Below, in pieces: positions 17,488-25,910 of a stretch of DNA of 64,000 nt (its first letter is position 1; every line of letters begins with the position of its first letter). The stretch lies in assembly GCF_026913015.1 (NCBI RefSeq), contig NZ_JAPTYD010000005.1, positions 62,001 to 126,000 of the forward strand. The letters run 5' to 3'. This DNA is from Paracoccus benzoatiresistens (GTDB lineage Bacteria; Pseudomonadota; Alphaproteobacteria; Rhodobacterales; Rhodobacteraceae). The position numbers were made by a program, and so were the translations under genes. The notes under the pieces were generated by a model that was not told where the DNA came from, ran no database searches, and was given only the letters and a program-made list of their open reading frames with translations.

Positions 17488-18060
17488 TCAGTTCCCGGTC
17501 GCCTCGCGCCAATGGCGGCGGCACAGGGACACATAGGTTTCATTGCCCCCCACCTGCACCTGCGCGCCTTCGGTGATGGCGCGGCCCGCCTCGTCGCGGC
17601 GGATCACCATTGTGGCCTTCTTGCCGCAATGGCAGATGGTGCGGACCTCGCGCATGTCGTCGGCCAGGGCCAGCAGGGCGGCCGATCCGGGGAACAGTTC
17701 GCCCCGGAAATCGACCCGCAGGCCATAGCACATGACGGGGATGCGCAGGTCGTCGGCCACGCGCGCCAGTTGCCAGACCTGGGCGGGGGACAGGAACTGC
17801 GCCTCGTCCACGAAGATGCAGGCGCAGTCCATGCCGCGATCCTCGATCAGCGCGAACATGTCGGTCCCGGCGTCGAAGGTCAGGGCGTCGTCGCCGATGC
17901 CGATGCGGCTGGCGATGCGGCCGGGACCCGCGCGGCTGTCGATGGCCGCCGTCAGAAGCAACGTCTGCATGCCTCGTTCGCGATAGTTGTAGGAGGCCTG
18001 CAGCAGCAGCGTGCTCTTGCCCGCGTTCATGGTGGAATAATGGAAGTACAGCTTGGCCAT
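17488..18060 (-). CDS. tdk: Thymidine kinase (type II)
   Basis: Tdk salvages thymidine to dTMP. The 190-residue product has the P-loop STMNAGKST near the N-terminus, the catalytic DEAQF, the lasso region (GGNETYVSLCRRH) and zinc-ligand cysteines in CHCGKKA and SLC. The ATG at 18060 gives the compact family length; a longer in-frame extension has no similarity to the family. It stands alone between dacC and the divergent exporter gene. Confidence 0.95.
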   Translation of the reverse strand: MAKLYFHYSTMNAGKSTLLLQASYNYRERGMQTLLLTAAIDSRAGPGRIASRIGIGDDALTFDAGTDMFALIEDRGMDCACIFVDEAQFLSPAQVWQLARVADDLRIPVMCYGLRVDFRGELFPGSAALLALADDMREVRTICHCGKKATMVIRRDEAGRAITEGAQVQVGGNETYVSLCRRHWREATGN

Positions 18061-18196
18061 GCGGCCCCATAGCGCCGGGGCCGGGCGGCAGCAAGGGTTG
18101 CGGCAACCCACGCCAGATGGCAAAAGGCCATGGGCGGCGGTCACATCCACCAGCGCGGTCACGCGCTGCCTTTCCATATGTAAGTCAGGTTCTCCG

Positions 18197-19384
18197 ATGC
18201 GCGATCCCTTGTTCCGCATGGCCCTTGTCCTGGGCGTTCTGTCCGCCGTCGGTCCCTTCGCGATCGACATGTATCTGCCCGCGCTGCCGCAGGTCGCAGC
18301 CGACCTTGGCACGACCGAGGCGGGGGCGGCGCTGACGCTGACATCCTATTTCATCGTCTTCGGCATCGCGCAGATGATCTATGGCCCGATGGCTGACGCC
18401 ATCGGCCGCAAGAAGCCGCTGCTGATCGGGGTCTCGATCTTCACCCTGGCCACGGTGGCGGCTGCCCTGGCGCCCACGCTGGGCTGGCTGATCGCGGCGC
18501 GTGCGGTGCAGGGCCTCGGCGCCGCCACGCTGATGGCGGTGCCGCGCGCGGTGATCCGCGACGTGGCGACGGGCCCCGAGGCCGCGAAGGTGATGTCGAC
18601 GATCATGATCGTCATCGCCGTAAGCCCCATGCTGGCGCCCCTGACGGGATCGCTGGTCATGGCCTGGGGCGGCTGGCGCGAGATCTTCGCCATCCTGGCC
18701 GTCGCGGCGCTCATCAGCCTGGCCCTGATCCTGTTCGTCCTGCCCGAGACTCTGGCCCCGGAACACCGCCGCCCCGTCAGCCTTGCGCCGATGCTGTCGG
18801 GCGCGCGCCGACTGCTGACCGACCGGCGCTTCATGGGGCTGACCATGATCGGCGGCTTCGGCATGGCCAGCTTCTTCGTGTTCCTGTCCTCGGCCAGCTT
18901 CGTCTATACCCGCCAATACGGGCTGTCGCCGACCGGCTTCTCGCTCGCCTTCGCGGTCAATGCCATCGGCTTCTTCACCGCCTCGCAATTCGCCGGACCG
19001 ATGGCGCAAAGGCATGGAATGGAGCGGGTGATCTCACTGGCGATCACCGGCTTTGCGGGGATCATGATCGCGCTGGCGCTGATCGTCTGGCTGGGCCTCG
19101 ACGCGCTGCCGGTGGTCATGGCGGGGCTGTTCCTGGGCAATGCCTGCCTGGGGCTGGTCATGCCCACGGCCATGGTGATGTCGCTGGACCCCCATCCCGA
19201 CATCGCGGGGCTGGCATCATCGCTAGGGGGCACGTTCCAGATGTTGACCGGAGGGTTGATGATCGCGCTGACCGGCCCCTTCATGGACAACAGCGCCGCC
19301 AGCATGGTGACGGCCATCGCGACCTGCGCGGCGCTTGCCTGGTGCGCAGCCGCCGCATCGCTGCCCCGCCTGCGCCTGGCATGA
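18197..19384 (+). CDS. Bcr/CflA-type multidrug efflux MFS transporter
   Basis: The 395-residue protein has twelve predicted membrane helices and the DHA1 subfamily markers: FAIDMYLPALPQ in helix 1, GPMADAIGRKKPL in the loop after helix 2 (motif A) and RAVQGLGAA in helix 4. Bcr-type proteins export drugs such as bicyclomycin and chloramphenicol; the substrate here is not predictable. The ATG at 18197 directly precedes the first helix. A clear bidirectional terminator starts within three bases of its stop. Confidence 0.88.
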   Translation: MRDPLFRMALVLGVLSAVGPFAIDMYLPALPQVAADLGTTEAGAALTLTSYFIVFGIAQMIYGPMADAIGRKKPLLIGVSIFTLATVAAALAPTLGWLIAARAVQGLGAATLMAVPRAVIRDVATGPEAAKVMSTIMIVIAVSPMLAPLTGSLVMAWGGWREIFAILAVAALISLALILFVLPETLAPEHRRPVSLAPMLSGARRLLTDRRFMGLTMIGGFGMASFFVFLSSASFVYTRQYGLSPTGFSLAFAVNAIGFFTASQFAGPMAQRHGMERVISLAITGFAGIMIALALIVWLGLDALPVVMAGLFLGNACLGLVMPTAMVMSLDPHPDIAGLASSLGGTFQMLTGGLMIALTGPFMDNSAASMVTAIATCAALAWCAAAASLPRLRLA

Positions 19385-19386
19385 AA

Positions 19387-19414
19387 AAGCCGCAGGGCGC
19401 GAACCCTGCGGCTT
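19387..19414. terminator. Bidirectional intrinsic terminator between exporter and helicase genes
   Basis: An 11-bp perfect stem (AAGCCGCAGGG with CCCTGCGGCTT) closes on a 6-base loop immediately after the exporter stop. CTTCTTCTTC follows on the plus side and a run of A precedes it, giving T-rich tails on both strands. Confidence 0.85.
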
Positions 19415-19433
19415 CTTCTTCATCCAAATATCC
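19411..19433 (-). repeat. Recurring 23-base motif with AAATATCC core, copy A
   Basis: This 23-base sequence (GCTTCTTCTTC followed by an ATCC-flanked AAATATCC core) is identical at 26923-26945 and partly conserved at 11961-11984. Each copy sits between convergent genes next to a hairpin. Confidence 0.75.
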
Positions 19434-19456
19434 AAAGGGCGACGCCGCCCCGCGTG

Positions 19457-20818
19457 CTACGCCTGCCGGCTTTTCGGCTGCCGGGACGGGCGCCGCGCCG
19501 GACGCTTGTTGGCACCAACGCCCATCGGCTTGCCGCGTCCGCCGCCCTGCGGGCGGGCCGAGGGGATCGGACCGGACGGAACCTCGCCCCCGATCACCGG
19601 GATCGGCGCCTTCATGGCCTTTTCGATGGCGCGCAATTCGCCGACCTCGGCCGGGGCGCAGAAGGCCACGGCCCGACCGTCGCGACCCGCGCGGGCCGTG
19701 CGGCCGATCCGGTGGACATAGTTTTCCGGCACGTTCGGCAGGTCATAGTTATAGACATGCGCGACCTCGGGGATATCCAGGCCCCGCGCGGCCACGTCTG
19801 TCGCCACCAGGACCTGCGTCTCGCCCTTGCGGAAGGCATCCAGCGCGCGTTCCCGCTGGCCCTGGCTCTTGTTGCCGTGGATCGCGGCGACGGCGAAGCC
19901 CCATTTCTCCAGCAGCTTGGCCAGCTTTTCCGACCCGTGCTTGGTGCGGCCAAAGACCATCGCCAGTTCGCCCGGGTGCTTGGACAGGTATTCCGCCAGC
20001 AGCGTCGCCTTGTCGCCCTGGGTCACGAAATGGACGCCCTGATCGATCTTCTTGGCCGCTTGGCCCGGCGGGTTCACGGCGACCCGGACCGGTTCGGTCA
20101 GGTAGGTGTCGGCCAGTTCCTCCATCAGCTTCGGCATGGTGGCCGAGAACAGCAGCGTCTGGCGTTCCCTCGGCAGCATCCGCGCGATCTTGCGCAGCGT
20201 GTGGATGAAGCCGATGTCCAGCATCTGGTCGGCCTCGTCCAGCACCAGATAGGTGGTGGCTTCCAGGCTGATCGCGCGGCGCTCGATCAGGTCCATCAGG
20301 CGGCCCGGCGTGGCGATCAGGACATCGACGCCGCGCGACAGCCGTTCGGTCTGCACGTTGATCGAGGCCCCGCCGACGACGCGGAAACTGCGGATCGGCG
20401 TGCCTTCCGCATAGGCGTCGATATTGGTGGCGATCTGGGTGGCCAGTTCGCGGGTCGGCGCCAGGATCAGCGCCCGGCAGGTCTTGGGATCGGGTTTCTT
20501 GCCGAAGTTGATCAGCCGGGTCAGCATCGGCAGGCCGAAGGCCGCCGTCTTTCCGGTGCCGGTCTGCGCCAGGCCCAGCACGTCGCGGCCTTCCACAACG
20601 GCCGGGATTGCCTCGGCCTGGATCGGCGTCGGCTTGGTCAGGCCGATAGCCGCGATATTGGCGTTGATGCGGTGGTCGATGCCCATGTCCGCAAAGGGGC
20701 CGGTCGGCAGCGGATCGCGGGCGGGCGCGCGGCGGCCGTCGTTCGCGTCGAAATGAGGCGCGCTGCGCGGCTTGCCCTTGGCGCCGCGGAAGCCGCGGCG
20801 GTTGTTGCTCTGTTCCAT
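19457..20818 (-). CDS. rhlE: DEAD-box ATP-dependent RNA helicase (RhlE-like)
   Basis: The 453-residue helicase has a basic N-terminal tail, then motif I AQTGTGKT (84-91), PTREL, TPGRL, DEAD (194-197), SAT, and in the second RecA domain ATDVAARGLDIP and HRIGRTARAG. The C-terminus is short, basic and rich in Arg/Pro, as in RhlE-type proteins that remodel ribosomal RNA or cold-stabilised RNA. The ATG at 20818 follows GAAAG. An upstream extension is in frame but unlike the family. A long untranslated region precedes it. Confidence 0.92.
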   Translation of the reverse strand: MEQSNNRRGFRGAKGKPRSAPHFDANDGRRAPARDPLPTGPFADMGIDHRINANIAAIGLTKPTPIQAEAIPAVVEGRDVLGLAQTGTGKTAAFGLPMLTRLINFGKKPDPKTCRALILAPTRELATQIATNIDAYAEGTPIRSFRVVGGASINVQTERLSRGVDVLIATPGRLMDLIERRAISLEATTYLVLDEADQMLDIGFIHTLRKIARMLPRERQTLLFSATMPKLMEELADTYLTEPVRVAVNPPGQAAKKIDQGVHFVTQGDKATLLAEYLSKHPGELAMVFGRTKHGSEKLAKLLEKWGFAVAAIHGNKSQGQRERALDAFRKGETQVLVATDVAARGLDIPEVAHVYNYDLPNVPENYVHRIGRTARAGRDGRAVAFCAPAEVGELRAIEKAMKAPIPVIGGEVPSGPIPSARPQGGGRGKPMGVGANKRPARRPSRQPKSRQA

Positions 20819-21161
20819 CAAAAACTTTCGTCCAGGCACCCCCCGTATCGGATGCAAGGGCAGGGGCCGCATGAACATGCGGCAATCAGCAGGGATGCGG
20901 GCGAGATACGAGGATGCCCACAAGCCTCCCCGCGTGAATGGGAAACTGGAATGAATGCCGGGCCCTGGGCGGAAAACGCGGCTGCTCACGCGGCAGCGGG
21001 CGGCGACTGGACCCACATGGGCCTTCACGGTCTGCAAGTCAAGCAAGATCGATGAGACCAAAAGGCGTTAATCATTATTAAAGATATCGGTGGAAGGCGG
21101 CTGCCGTCGGTGCCAGAAATACAGGCAGTTCCACAGTTGCCATTTCATGGGGTTAAGCGTC
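20819..21161. other. 343-bp divergent intergenic region upstream of helicase and RTX genes
   Basis: No gene is supported here. The half next to the helicase (to about 21060) is GC-rich and may be a long 5' leader. The half next to the RTX gene is clearly AT-richer and holds a perfect inverted repeat, TTAAT-CATT-ATTAA, at 21068-21081, about 80 bases before the RTX start. It could be part of a promoter or an operator. No convincing -35 box was seen. Confidence 0.45.
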
Positions 21162-22121
21162 ATGGCCACGATCAAAGCCAATTATGCAATCGACAGCTAT
21201 GCGATCGATCTGAACTTCTATTCGCGACATTTCTACGAGGATTTCTTCTTAGATGACTCTTACTTCCTGATTTCCGGACGGACGTATCAGGACCTCTACA
21301 TCGTGAATGGCTGGAATGGATATGACGATCTGCTCCTGGGCTTCGGTGGGTTCGGCTTTGGCGTCAACGCCTGGGGCGATGTGACCGGGGGGACCGTCAC
21401 CTTTCTTTCCGAAGAGTTCTACGACGGACCGGAGATCTGGTCCGCGATGAATTTTTCTGTGCCAGCAGCCTGGCTTTACAATGCGGGCTTGACCTATGGG
21501 AATGCCGACGATCGGGTGGTCTTTTCCTCGGTCATGGCGGGCAACGATACCGTCAACCTCAGCCAGTTCGACGACCGGTTCGAGGGGTGGGCAGGCAATG
21601 ACCAGATGTTCGGACACGGCGGCAATGATACCCTGATCGGAGGGACCGGCAATGACATGACGAATGGCGGCCTGGGCAATGACCGGCTGCTGGGCAGCGA
21701 CGGGCATGACCGCCTGATCGGCGCCGCGGGCAACGATATCCTTGAAGGCGGAAACGGCAGCGATACGTTGGAAGGGGGATCGGGCCGCGATCAGATGTTC
21801 GGCGGCGCCGACGCGGCGCGGGACGTGTTCGTGTTCCGCGCACCCGCCGAAACCGTTCCGGGCACGCAACGTGACAGCATCCTTCAATTCAGGGCCGGGC
21901 AGGACGACATCGACCTGTCGCTGATCGACGCAAGCATCGGGCGCGCCGGAAACCAGGCCTTTGCGTTCACAGGCACAACGGCCGCCGCTCATTCGGTTTG
22001 GTATGTCAAACAGGCGGGCGGCGTCTTGGTCCGGGGCGACATGAACGGCAACAAGACCGCCGATTTCGAGATCTGGGTGGACGACGCCCTCCGCCTGGGC
22101 GCGGCCGACTTCATCCTGTAG
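21162..22121 (+). CDS. Small RTX (haemolysin-type calcium-binding) secreted protein
   Basis: The 319-residue product has an unrecognised aromatic-rich N-terminal region (1-140, many Tyr and Phe). A run of calcium-binding nonapeptides of the GGxGNDxL type follows (about 142-215, with [15 protein letters not shown]), then a C-terminal domain ending GAADFIL like type I secretion signals. There is no N-terminal Sec signal, as expected for export by an ABC-MFP-TolC machine. The start is uncertain: ATG at 21147 would add five residues. The first third uses fewer GC-ending codons than its neighbours, hinting at acquisition. Its 3' end overlaps dtd by 11 bases. Confidence 0.8.
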   Translation: MATIKANYAIDSYAIDLNFYSRHFYEDFFLDDSYFLISGRTYQDLYIVNGWNGYDDLLLGFGGFGFGVNAWGDVTGGTVTFLSEEFYDGPEIWSAMNFSVPAAWLYNAGLTYGNADDRVVFSSVMAGNDTVNLSQFDDRFEGWAGNDQMFGHGGNDTLIGGTGNDMTNGGLGNDRLLGSDGHDRLIGAAGNDILEGGNGSDTLEGGSGRDQMFGGADAARDVFVFRAPAETVPGTQRDSILQFRAGQDDIDLSLIDASIGRAGNQAFAFTGTTAAAHSVWYVKQAGGVLVRGDMNGNKTADFEIWVDDALRLGAADFIL

Positions 22122-22566
22122 CGCGGTCCGCGCTGTCCAGCCAGATCGTCACCGGACCGTCATTGACCAGCCGCACCTTCATGTCGGCGCCGAAGCTGCC
22201 GGTTTCGACCGCGATGCCCTGGTCGCGCAGGCATTCGGCAAAGCGTTCGTAAAGCCGCTTTCCATCCTCGGGCGCGGCGGCGGATGAAAAGCCGGGGCGG
22301 TTTCCCGTGCGGGTATCGGCGGCCAAGGTGAACTGGCTGATCACCAGCGCGCCACCGCCGACGTCCAGCAGCGACCGGTTCATCCGCCCCTGGTCGTCGC
22401 GGAAGATGCGCAGCTTGGCCACGCGGGCGGCCAGCCTGTCGGCCGCGGTTTCATCATCGCCTGCCATGGCGCAGACCAGCACCAGCAGCCCCGGCCCGGT
22501 GCGGCCGATGGTGGCGCCTTCGACCTCGACTTGCGCCTCGGTCACGCGTTGGACAAGCGCGCGCAT
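22111..22566 (-). CDS. dtd: D-aminoacyl-tRNA deacylase Dtd
   Basis: Dtd removes mischarged D-amino acids from tRNA. The 151-residue product begins MRALVQRV and has the two active-site signatures [17 protein letters not shown] and [11 protein letters not shown] (the Gly-cisPro pair lies in the latter). The ATG at 22566 shares one base with the stop of the small membrane protein gene (TGATG), which also rules out a longer start. It is convergent with the RTX gene. Confidence 0.95.
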   Translation of the reverse strand: MRALVQRVTEAQVEVEGATIGRTGPGLLVLVCAMAGDDETAADRLAARVAKLRIFRDDQGRMNRSLLDVGGGALVISQFTLAADTRTGNRPGFSSAAAPEDGKRLYERFAECLRDQGIAVETGSFGADMKVRLVNDGPVTIWLDSADRATG

Positions 22567-22790
22567 CAGACCAACGCAATGCCGGTGATGACCAGCAGCA
22601 GCCCGATCATCGACACCGCAAGCGCGCCCATGTTGACGGCCAGAACGCTGCGCATCCGCGCGCGCATCGCCGCATCGGCAAGGCCGGCCTTGCGCGCGCG
22701 GGCCACCGTCACGATGCACCAGGCAAGGCCCGCGACACCCGCCAGCGTCAGCGCCGCGCCGCCCCAGATCAGCCAGTCGAAAACCGTCAT
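22566..22790 (-). CDS. Small two-helix membrane protein, function unknown
   Basis: The 74-residue product has two hydrophobic segments (about 4-24 and 50-72) separated by a short basic stretch ([18 protein letters not shown]). I recognise no named family with certainty. It is translationally coupled to dtd by a TGATG overlap, an arrangement that points to co-expression but not to function. The ATG at 22790 begins just before the first helix. Confidence 0.7.
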   Translation of the reverse strand: MTVFDWLIWGGAALTLAGVAGLAWCIVTVARARKAGLADAAMRARMRSVLAVNMGALAVSMIGLLLVITGIALV

Positions 22791-22903
22791 CGGACCATCC
22801 CCCAATGTTTGCGCCTGCGGCCTAGCGGCGATTGCGCCCTGCGGCAAGACCGCCTAACAGATGCCGCCAAGGACGGGACAGGATCAAAACGGAAGGAAAA
22901 CCG

Positions 22904-23155
22904 ATGATGGACGATCAGGCTTACAGCGTTGCCGCCGACGAACTGCGCCAGTTCATCGAACAGTTCGAACAGCTGGAAGCGGAAAAGAAGGACATCGCCG
23001 AACGCCAGAAAGAGGTGATGGCCGAGGCAAAGGCCCGCGGTTACGACACCAAGGTGATGAAGAAGATCGTGGCCCTGCGCAAGCGCGACCGCGACGATAT
23101 CGCCGAGGAAGAGGCGATCCTGGAAATGTACAAGCAGGCGCTCGGCATGGGCTGA
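22904..23155 (+). CDS. gapR: GapR family DNA-binding protein (DUF2312)
   Basis: GapR is a nucleoid-associated protein that binds AT-rich, overtwisted DNA ahead of replication and transcription in Caulobacter. The 83-residue product has the family's long N-terminal helix (RQFIEQFEQLEAEKKDIAE) and the conserved block ARGYDTKVMKKIVALRKRD. GGAAGG lies 7 bases before the ATG at 22904; a second ATG follows immediately. It is followed by a 150-base leader and a DEAD-box helicase gene. Confidence 0.92.
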   Translation: MMDDQAYSVAADELRQFIEQFEQLEAEKKDIAERQKEVMAEAKARGYDTKVMKKIVALRKRDRDDIAEEEAILEMYKQALGMG

Positions 23156-23213
23156 CGCCCGCGTCATTTCCTTTGACTTCTCATGTCTGATCCCGTAGAA
23201 GCCGCCCCTTCGG

Positions 23214-23228
23214 CCCTGACGTCCAGGG
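23214..23228 (+). other. Hairpin in the gapR-helicase intergenic region
   Basis: CCCTG and CAGGG pair around ACGTC, and outer GCCGCC/GGCGGC pairing can extend the structure. It may terminate gapR or form part of a structured leader on the helicase mRNA; no T-run follows. Confidence 0.4.
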
Positions 23229-23309
23229 CGGCGGACGCGGGGAGATGTCTGTCGCAAGGATCGCGGTGCCCTCACTCGGGTGTAAGGCACCCCCATTCTG
23301 GCGAAGTTT

Positions 23310-25169
23310 ATGACAGACAACATGATTGCCGCGCCTCTGGCCGCGGCTCTGGCGGCCAAGGGCTATGCCAGCCTCACTTCAGTTCAACAGGCGGTCCTGG
23401 AAACCGACGCGGCAGGGCGCGACATGCTGGTCTCGGCGCAGACCGGATCGGGCAAGACCGTGGCCTTCGGCCTTGCCATCGCGCCGCAGCTGATGGACGA
23501 CGACATGCTGCCGGACGTGGTTGCCCCGCTGGCCCTGGCCATCGCCCCGACCCGAGAGCTTGCGCTGCAGGTCGCGGCCGAGCTTGGCTGGCTTTACGGC
23601 CAGGCGGGCGCCCGCATTGCCACCTGCGTCGGCGGCATGGACTATCGCGGCGAGCGGCGCGCCCTGGAGCGCGGCGCCCATATCGTCGTGGGCACCCCGG
23701 GCCGGCTGCGCGACCATATCGAGCGTGGTTCGCTGGACCTGTCGGCCCTGCGCGTCGCGGTGCTGGACGAAGCGGACGAGATGCTGGATCTGGGCTTCCG
23801 CGAGGATCTGGAATTCATCCTTGAATCCGCCCCCGCAGACCGGCGCACGCTGATGTTCTCGGCAACGGTTCCCCCCGCGATCGAGCATCTGGCGGGCACC
23901 TTCCAGCGCGACGCGATGCGCATCATGGCCCAGGGCGAATCGCGCCAGCACGGCGACATCGAATACCGCGCCTTCAACGTCGCCGCCCGCGACCGCGAGC
24001 CCGCGATCTTCAACATCCTGCGCCTGCACGAGGCGCGGACCGCGATCATCTTCTGCAAGACGCGGGCCAACGTGAACCACCTGCTGGCCCGCATGGGGAA
24101 CCGGGGCTTCAAGGCCGTGGCGCTTTCGGGCGAACTCAGCCAGCAGGAACGCACCCATGCCCTGCAGGCGCTGCGGGACGGACGCGCCTCGGTCTGCGTG
24201 GCGACCGACGTGGCGGCGCGCGGCATCGACCTGCCGGGGCTGGAACTGGTGATCCATGCCGACCTGCCGACGAATTCCGAAACGCTGCTGCACCGTTCGG
24301 GCCGCACCGGCCGGGCAGGGGCCAAGGGCGTCTCGGCCCTGATCGTCATGCCGTCCGAGGTCCGCAAGGCGCAGATGCTTCTGAAACGCGCCAAGGTCGA
24401 GGCCGATTGGGGTCCCGCGCCCTCGGCCGACGAGGTTAGCGCACGTGACGACACCCGGATGCTGGACCACCCGGCGCTGCAGGGTGATTCGGACGACGAT
24501 GCGGACTTGGCTCGGCAGATGCTGGAGCGTTTCGGCCCTGACCGGCTGGCGCAAGCCTTTATCCGGCTGTGGCGCGAAGGCCGCCCCGCGCCCGAGGAAC
24601 TGACCGTCCTGCAGGACCGTGCCCCGACAGCGGCCCGCGAACGCCCGCCTTTTGGCGAGGCGGTGTGGTTCCAGTTGTCCGTGGGTCATACCGCCCGGGC
24701 CGAGGCGCGCTGGCTTCTGCCCAAGATCTGCGACGGCGGCGGCATCAACCGCGATGCCATCGGCGCCATTCGCGTCCGCCAGGACGAAACCTTCGTGCAG
24801 ATCGCCGTCGCGCAGGCCGGCAAGTTCGGCAAGGCGATGGAGCTTGAGCCGGGCCTGACAATGCGCCGCCTGGACGGAGAGCCCGACCTGGAACGGGCAC
24901 CCCGGCCCGCCGAGCGCCCCGCCCACCGCAAGCCCGAGGGCGAGTGGAAGAAGCCTTCGCGTCCCGAAGCATCGGGCGAGGTTCCGGCAAGGACCAAGAA
25001 GCCGCGCTGGACCCCCGAAGAACGCAGCACCAGGACGGGCAAGCCCGCCCAGGAAGGCGCAAAGCCCGGCGGCTTCCGGGCCAAGACCGCGCGATCCGAA
25101 GGTGGCAAGGAACGTGGCAAGTTCACGGCCCACCGCAAGGGCGGCAAGCCGGTCAAGGGCGAACGCTGA
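23310..25169 (+). CDS. deaD: DEAD-box ATP-dependent RNA helicase (DeaD/CsdA-like) with C-terminal RNA-binding domain
   Basis: The 619-residue helicase has motif I AQTGSGKT (43-50), PTREL (80-84), TPGRL, DEAD (153-156), SAT, and later ATDVAARGIDLP and HRSGRTGRAG. Beyond the helicase core is a DbpA-like RNA-binding domain (about 435-510, GEAVWFQLSVGHTARAEARWL) and then a 100-residue disordered Lys/Arg/Pro/Gly tail. This matches DeaD/CsdA-type proteins that unwind ribosomal and mRNA structure, often in the cold. The 154-base untranslated region before it would suit cold-regulated expression, which is inference. Confidence 0.9.
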   Translation: MTDNMIAAPLAAALAAKGYASLTSVQQAVLETDAAGRDMLVSAQTGSGKTVAFGLAIAPQLMDDDMLPDVVAPLALAIAPTRELALQVAAELGWLYGQAGARIATCVGGMDYRGERRALERGAHIVVGTPGRLRDHIERGSLDLSALRVAVLDEADEMLDLGFREDLEFILESAPADRRTLMFSATVPPAIEHLAGTFQRDAMRIMAQGESRQHGDIEYRAFNVAARDREPAIFNILRLHEARTAIIFCKTRANVNHLLARMGNRGFKAVALSGELSQQERTHALQALRDGRASVCVATDVAARGIDLPGLELVIHADLPTNSETLLHRSGRTGRAGAKGVSALIVMPSEVRKAQMLLKRAKVEADWGPAPSADEVSARDDTRMLDHPALQGDSDDDADLARQMLERFGPDRLAQAFIRLWREGRPAPEELTVLQDRAPTAARERPPFGEAVWFQLSVGHTARAEARWLLPKICDGGGINRDAIGAIRVRQDETFVQIAVAQAGKFGKAMELEPGLTMRRLDGEPDLERAPRPAERPAHRKPEGEWKKPSRPEASGEVPARTKKPRWTPEERSTRTGKPAQEGAKPGGFRAKTARSEGGKERGKFTAHRKGGKPVKGER

Positions 25170-25175
25170 CAAGGG

Positions 25176-25201
25176 GCCGTGCATCCGTCAGGCTGCACGG
25201 C
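25176..25201 (+). terminator. Hairpin after the DeaD-like gene
   Basis: GCCGTGCA and TGCACGGC form a perfect 8-bp stem with a 10-base loop, six bases after the stop. The tail is C-rich rather than T-rich, so it is a probable Rho-assisted or weak terminator. Confidence 0.5.
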
Positions 25202-25223
25202 ACCCCGCCGCCACGGCGCTTTC

Positions 25224-25254
25224 TTGCAGAGGGCGACTCAAACTCAAGAATAAT
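25224..25254 (+). promoter_or_regulatory. Candidate promoter of the HU-like gene
   Basis: TTGCAG (25224-25229) and AATAAT (25249-25254) resemble housekeeping -35 and -10 boxes with a long 19-base spacer, 64 bases before the start codon. An alternative -35, TTGACC at 25256, has no acceptable -10. Confidence 0.35.
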
Positions 25255-25317
25255 GTTGACCTTGGGTCAGAGTCGTCTCACGCTGAACTCGGTGTTCTAG
25301 TTCATGGAGTTCGGGTG

Positions 25318-25644
25318 ATGATTAAGCGTATCGGCGCCGCAGACGGGGATGGGGGCTCGCGCCGCAACCCTCAGCCGGCGCAGGTTTTGCAGAAGAAGGA
25401 CTTTGTCGACCGTGTGGTGGCCGCCAGCGGCGCCAAGAAGGCAGACGCCCGCCCCATCATCGAGGCGACGCTTGCCCAGTTGGGAAAGGCCTTGTCTGCG
25501 GGCGAGACGCTGGCCGTGCCGCCCCTCGGCCGGGCCCGGGTCAACCTGGAACGCGACCAACGCGGAGGAGAGATCATCACGTTGCGCCTGCGCCGCAGGC
25601 CGGCCAGCATCCGCCAGTCCGCCCACCCCGCCGTCGGGGACTGA
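25318..25644 (+). CDS. HU/IHF-family DNA-binding protein
   Basis: The 108-residue product contains the HU fold pattern KKDFVDRVVAASGAKKADAR, then LGKALSAGETLAVPPLGRARV, but the DNA-binding arm is replaced by a shorter, divergent region (ERDQRGGEIITLRLRRRP). A 24-residue N-terminal extension precedes the HU core. It is therefore not the main HU but a variant common in Rhodobacteraceae. GGAG lies 8 bases before the ATG at 25318; a GTG one codon earlier is possible. tRNA-Val follows. Confidence 0.75.
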   Translation: MIKRIGAADGDGGSRRNPQPAQVLQKKDFVDRVVAASGAKKADARPIIEATLAQLGKALSAGETLAVPPLGRARVNLERDQRGGEIITLRLRRRPASIRQSAHPAVGD

Positions 25645-25661
25645 CAAGCAACGATTCGCCC

Positions 25662-25690
25662 TTGCGGCCGCCTTTTGAGCCTGCTAGATG
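25662..25690 (+). promoter_or_regulatory. Candidate tRNA-Val promoter
   Basis: TTGCGG (25662-25667) and TAGATG (25685-25690) are spaced by 17 bases and end 10 bases before the mature tRNA start, the expected position for a tRNA promoter. Confidence 0.45.
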
Positions 25691-25700
25691 CTGCGCCCAC

Positions 25701-25775
25701 GGGTGATTAGCTCAGCGGTAGAGCGCTTCGTTCACATCGAAGATGTCAGCGGTTCAAATCCGTTATCACCCACCA
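25701..25775 (+). tRNA. trnV: tRNA-Val (anticodon CAC), CCA encoded
   Basis: The 75-base sequence folds into a full cloverleaf. The acceptor pairs GGGTGAT with ATCACCC, followed by discriminator A and encoded CCA. The D arm is GCTC...GAGC, the anticodon stem CTTCG/CGAAG closes loop TTCACAT (anticodon CAC), and the T arm carries the canonical TTCAAAT loop. It reads valine GTG codons. Confidence 0.97.
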
Positions 25776-25910
25776 TTATCCATTCTGTCGGTGTCCTGGA
25801 CGCTGGTTTCCCGCCGGGGCACCGCCGCGAGCCTGACTTTTCCGGCCATATGATGATTTGCGCGCGATCGGTTAAAAGCCGGTCCCTGCTTGTCTTCAAC
25901 GGGAACTGCC

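Noticed and set aside
21585..21810. Tandem DNA repeats or a CRISPR-like array inside the RTX gene
   Set aside because: The periodicity is the glycine/aspartate nonapeptide code of the RTX protein, with imperfect 27-base units and no spacers.
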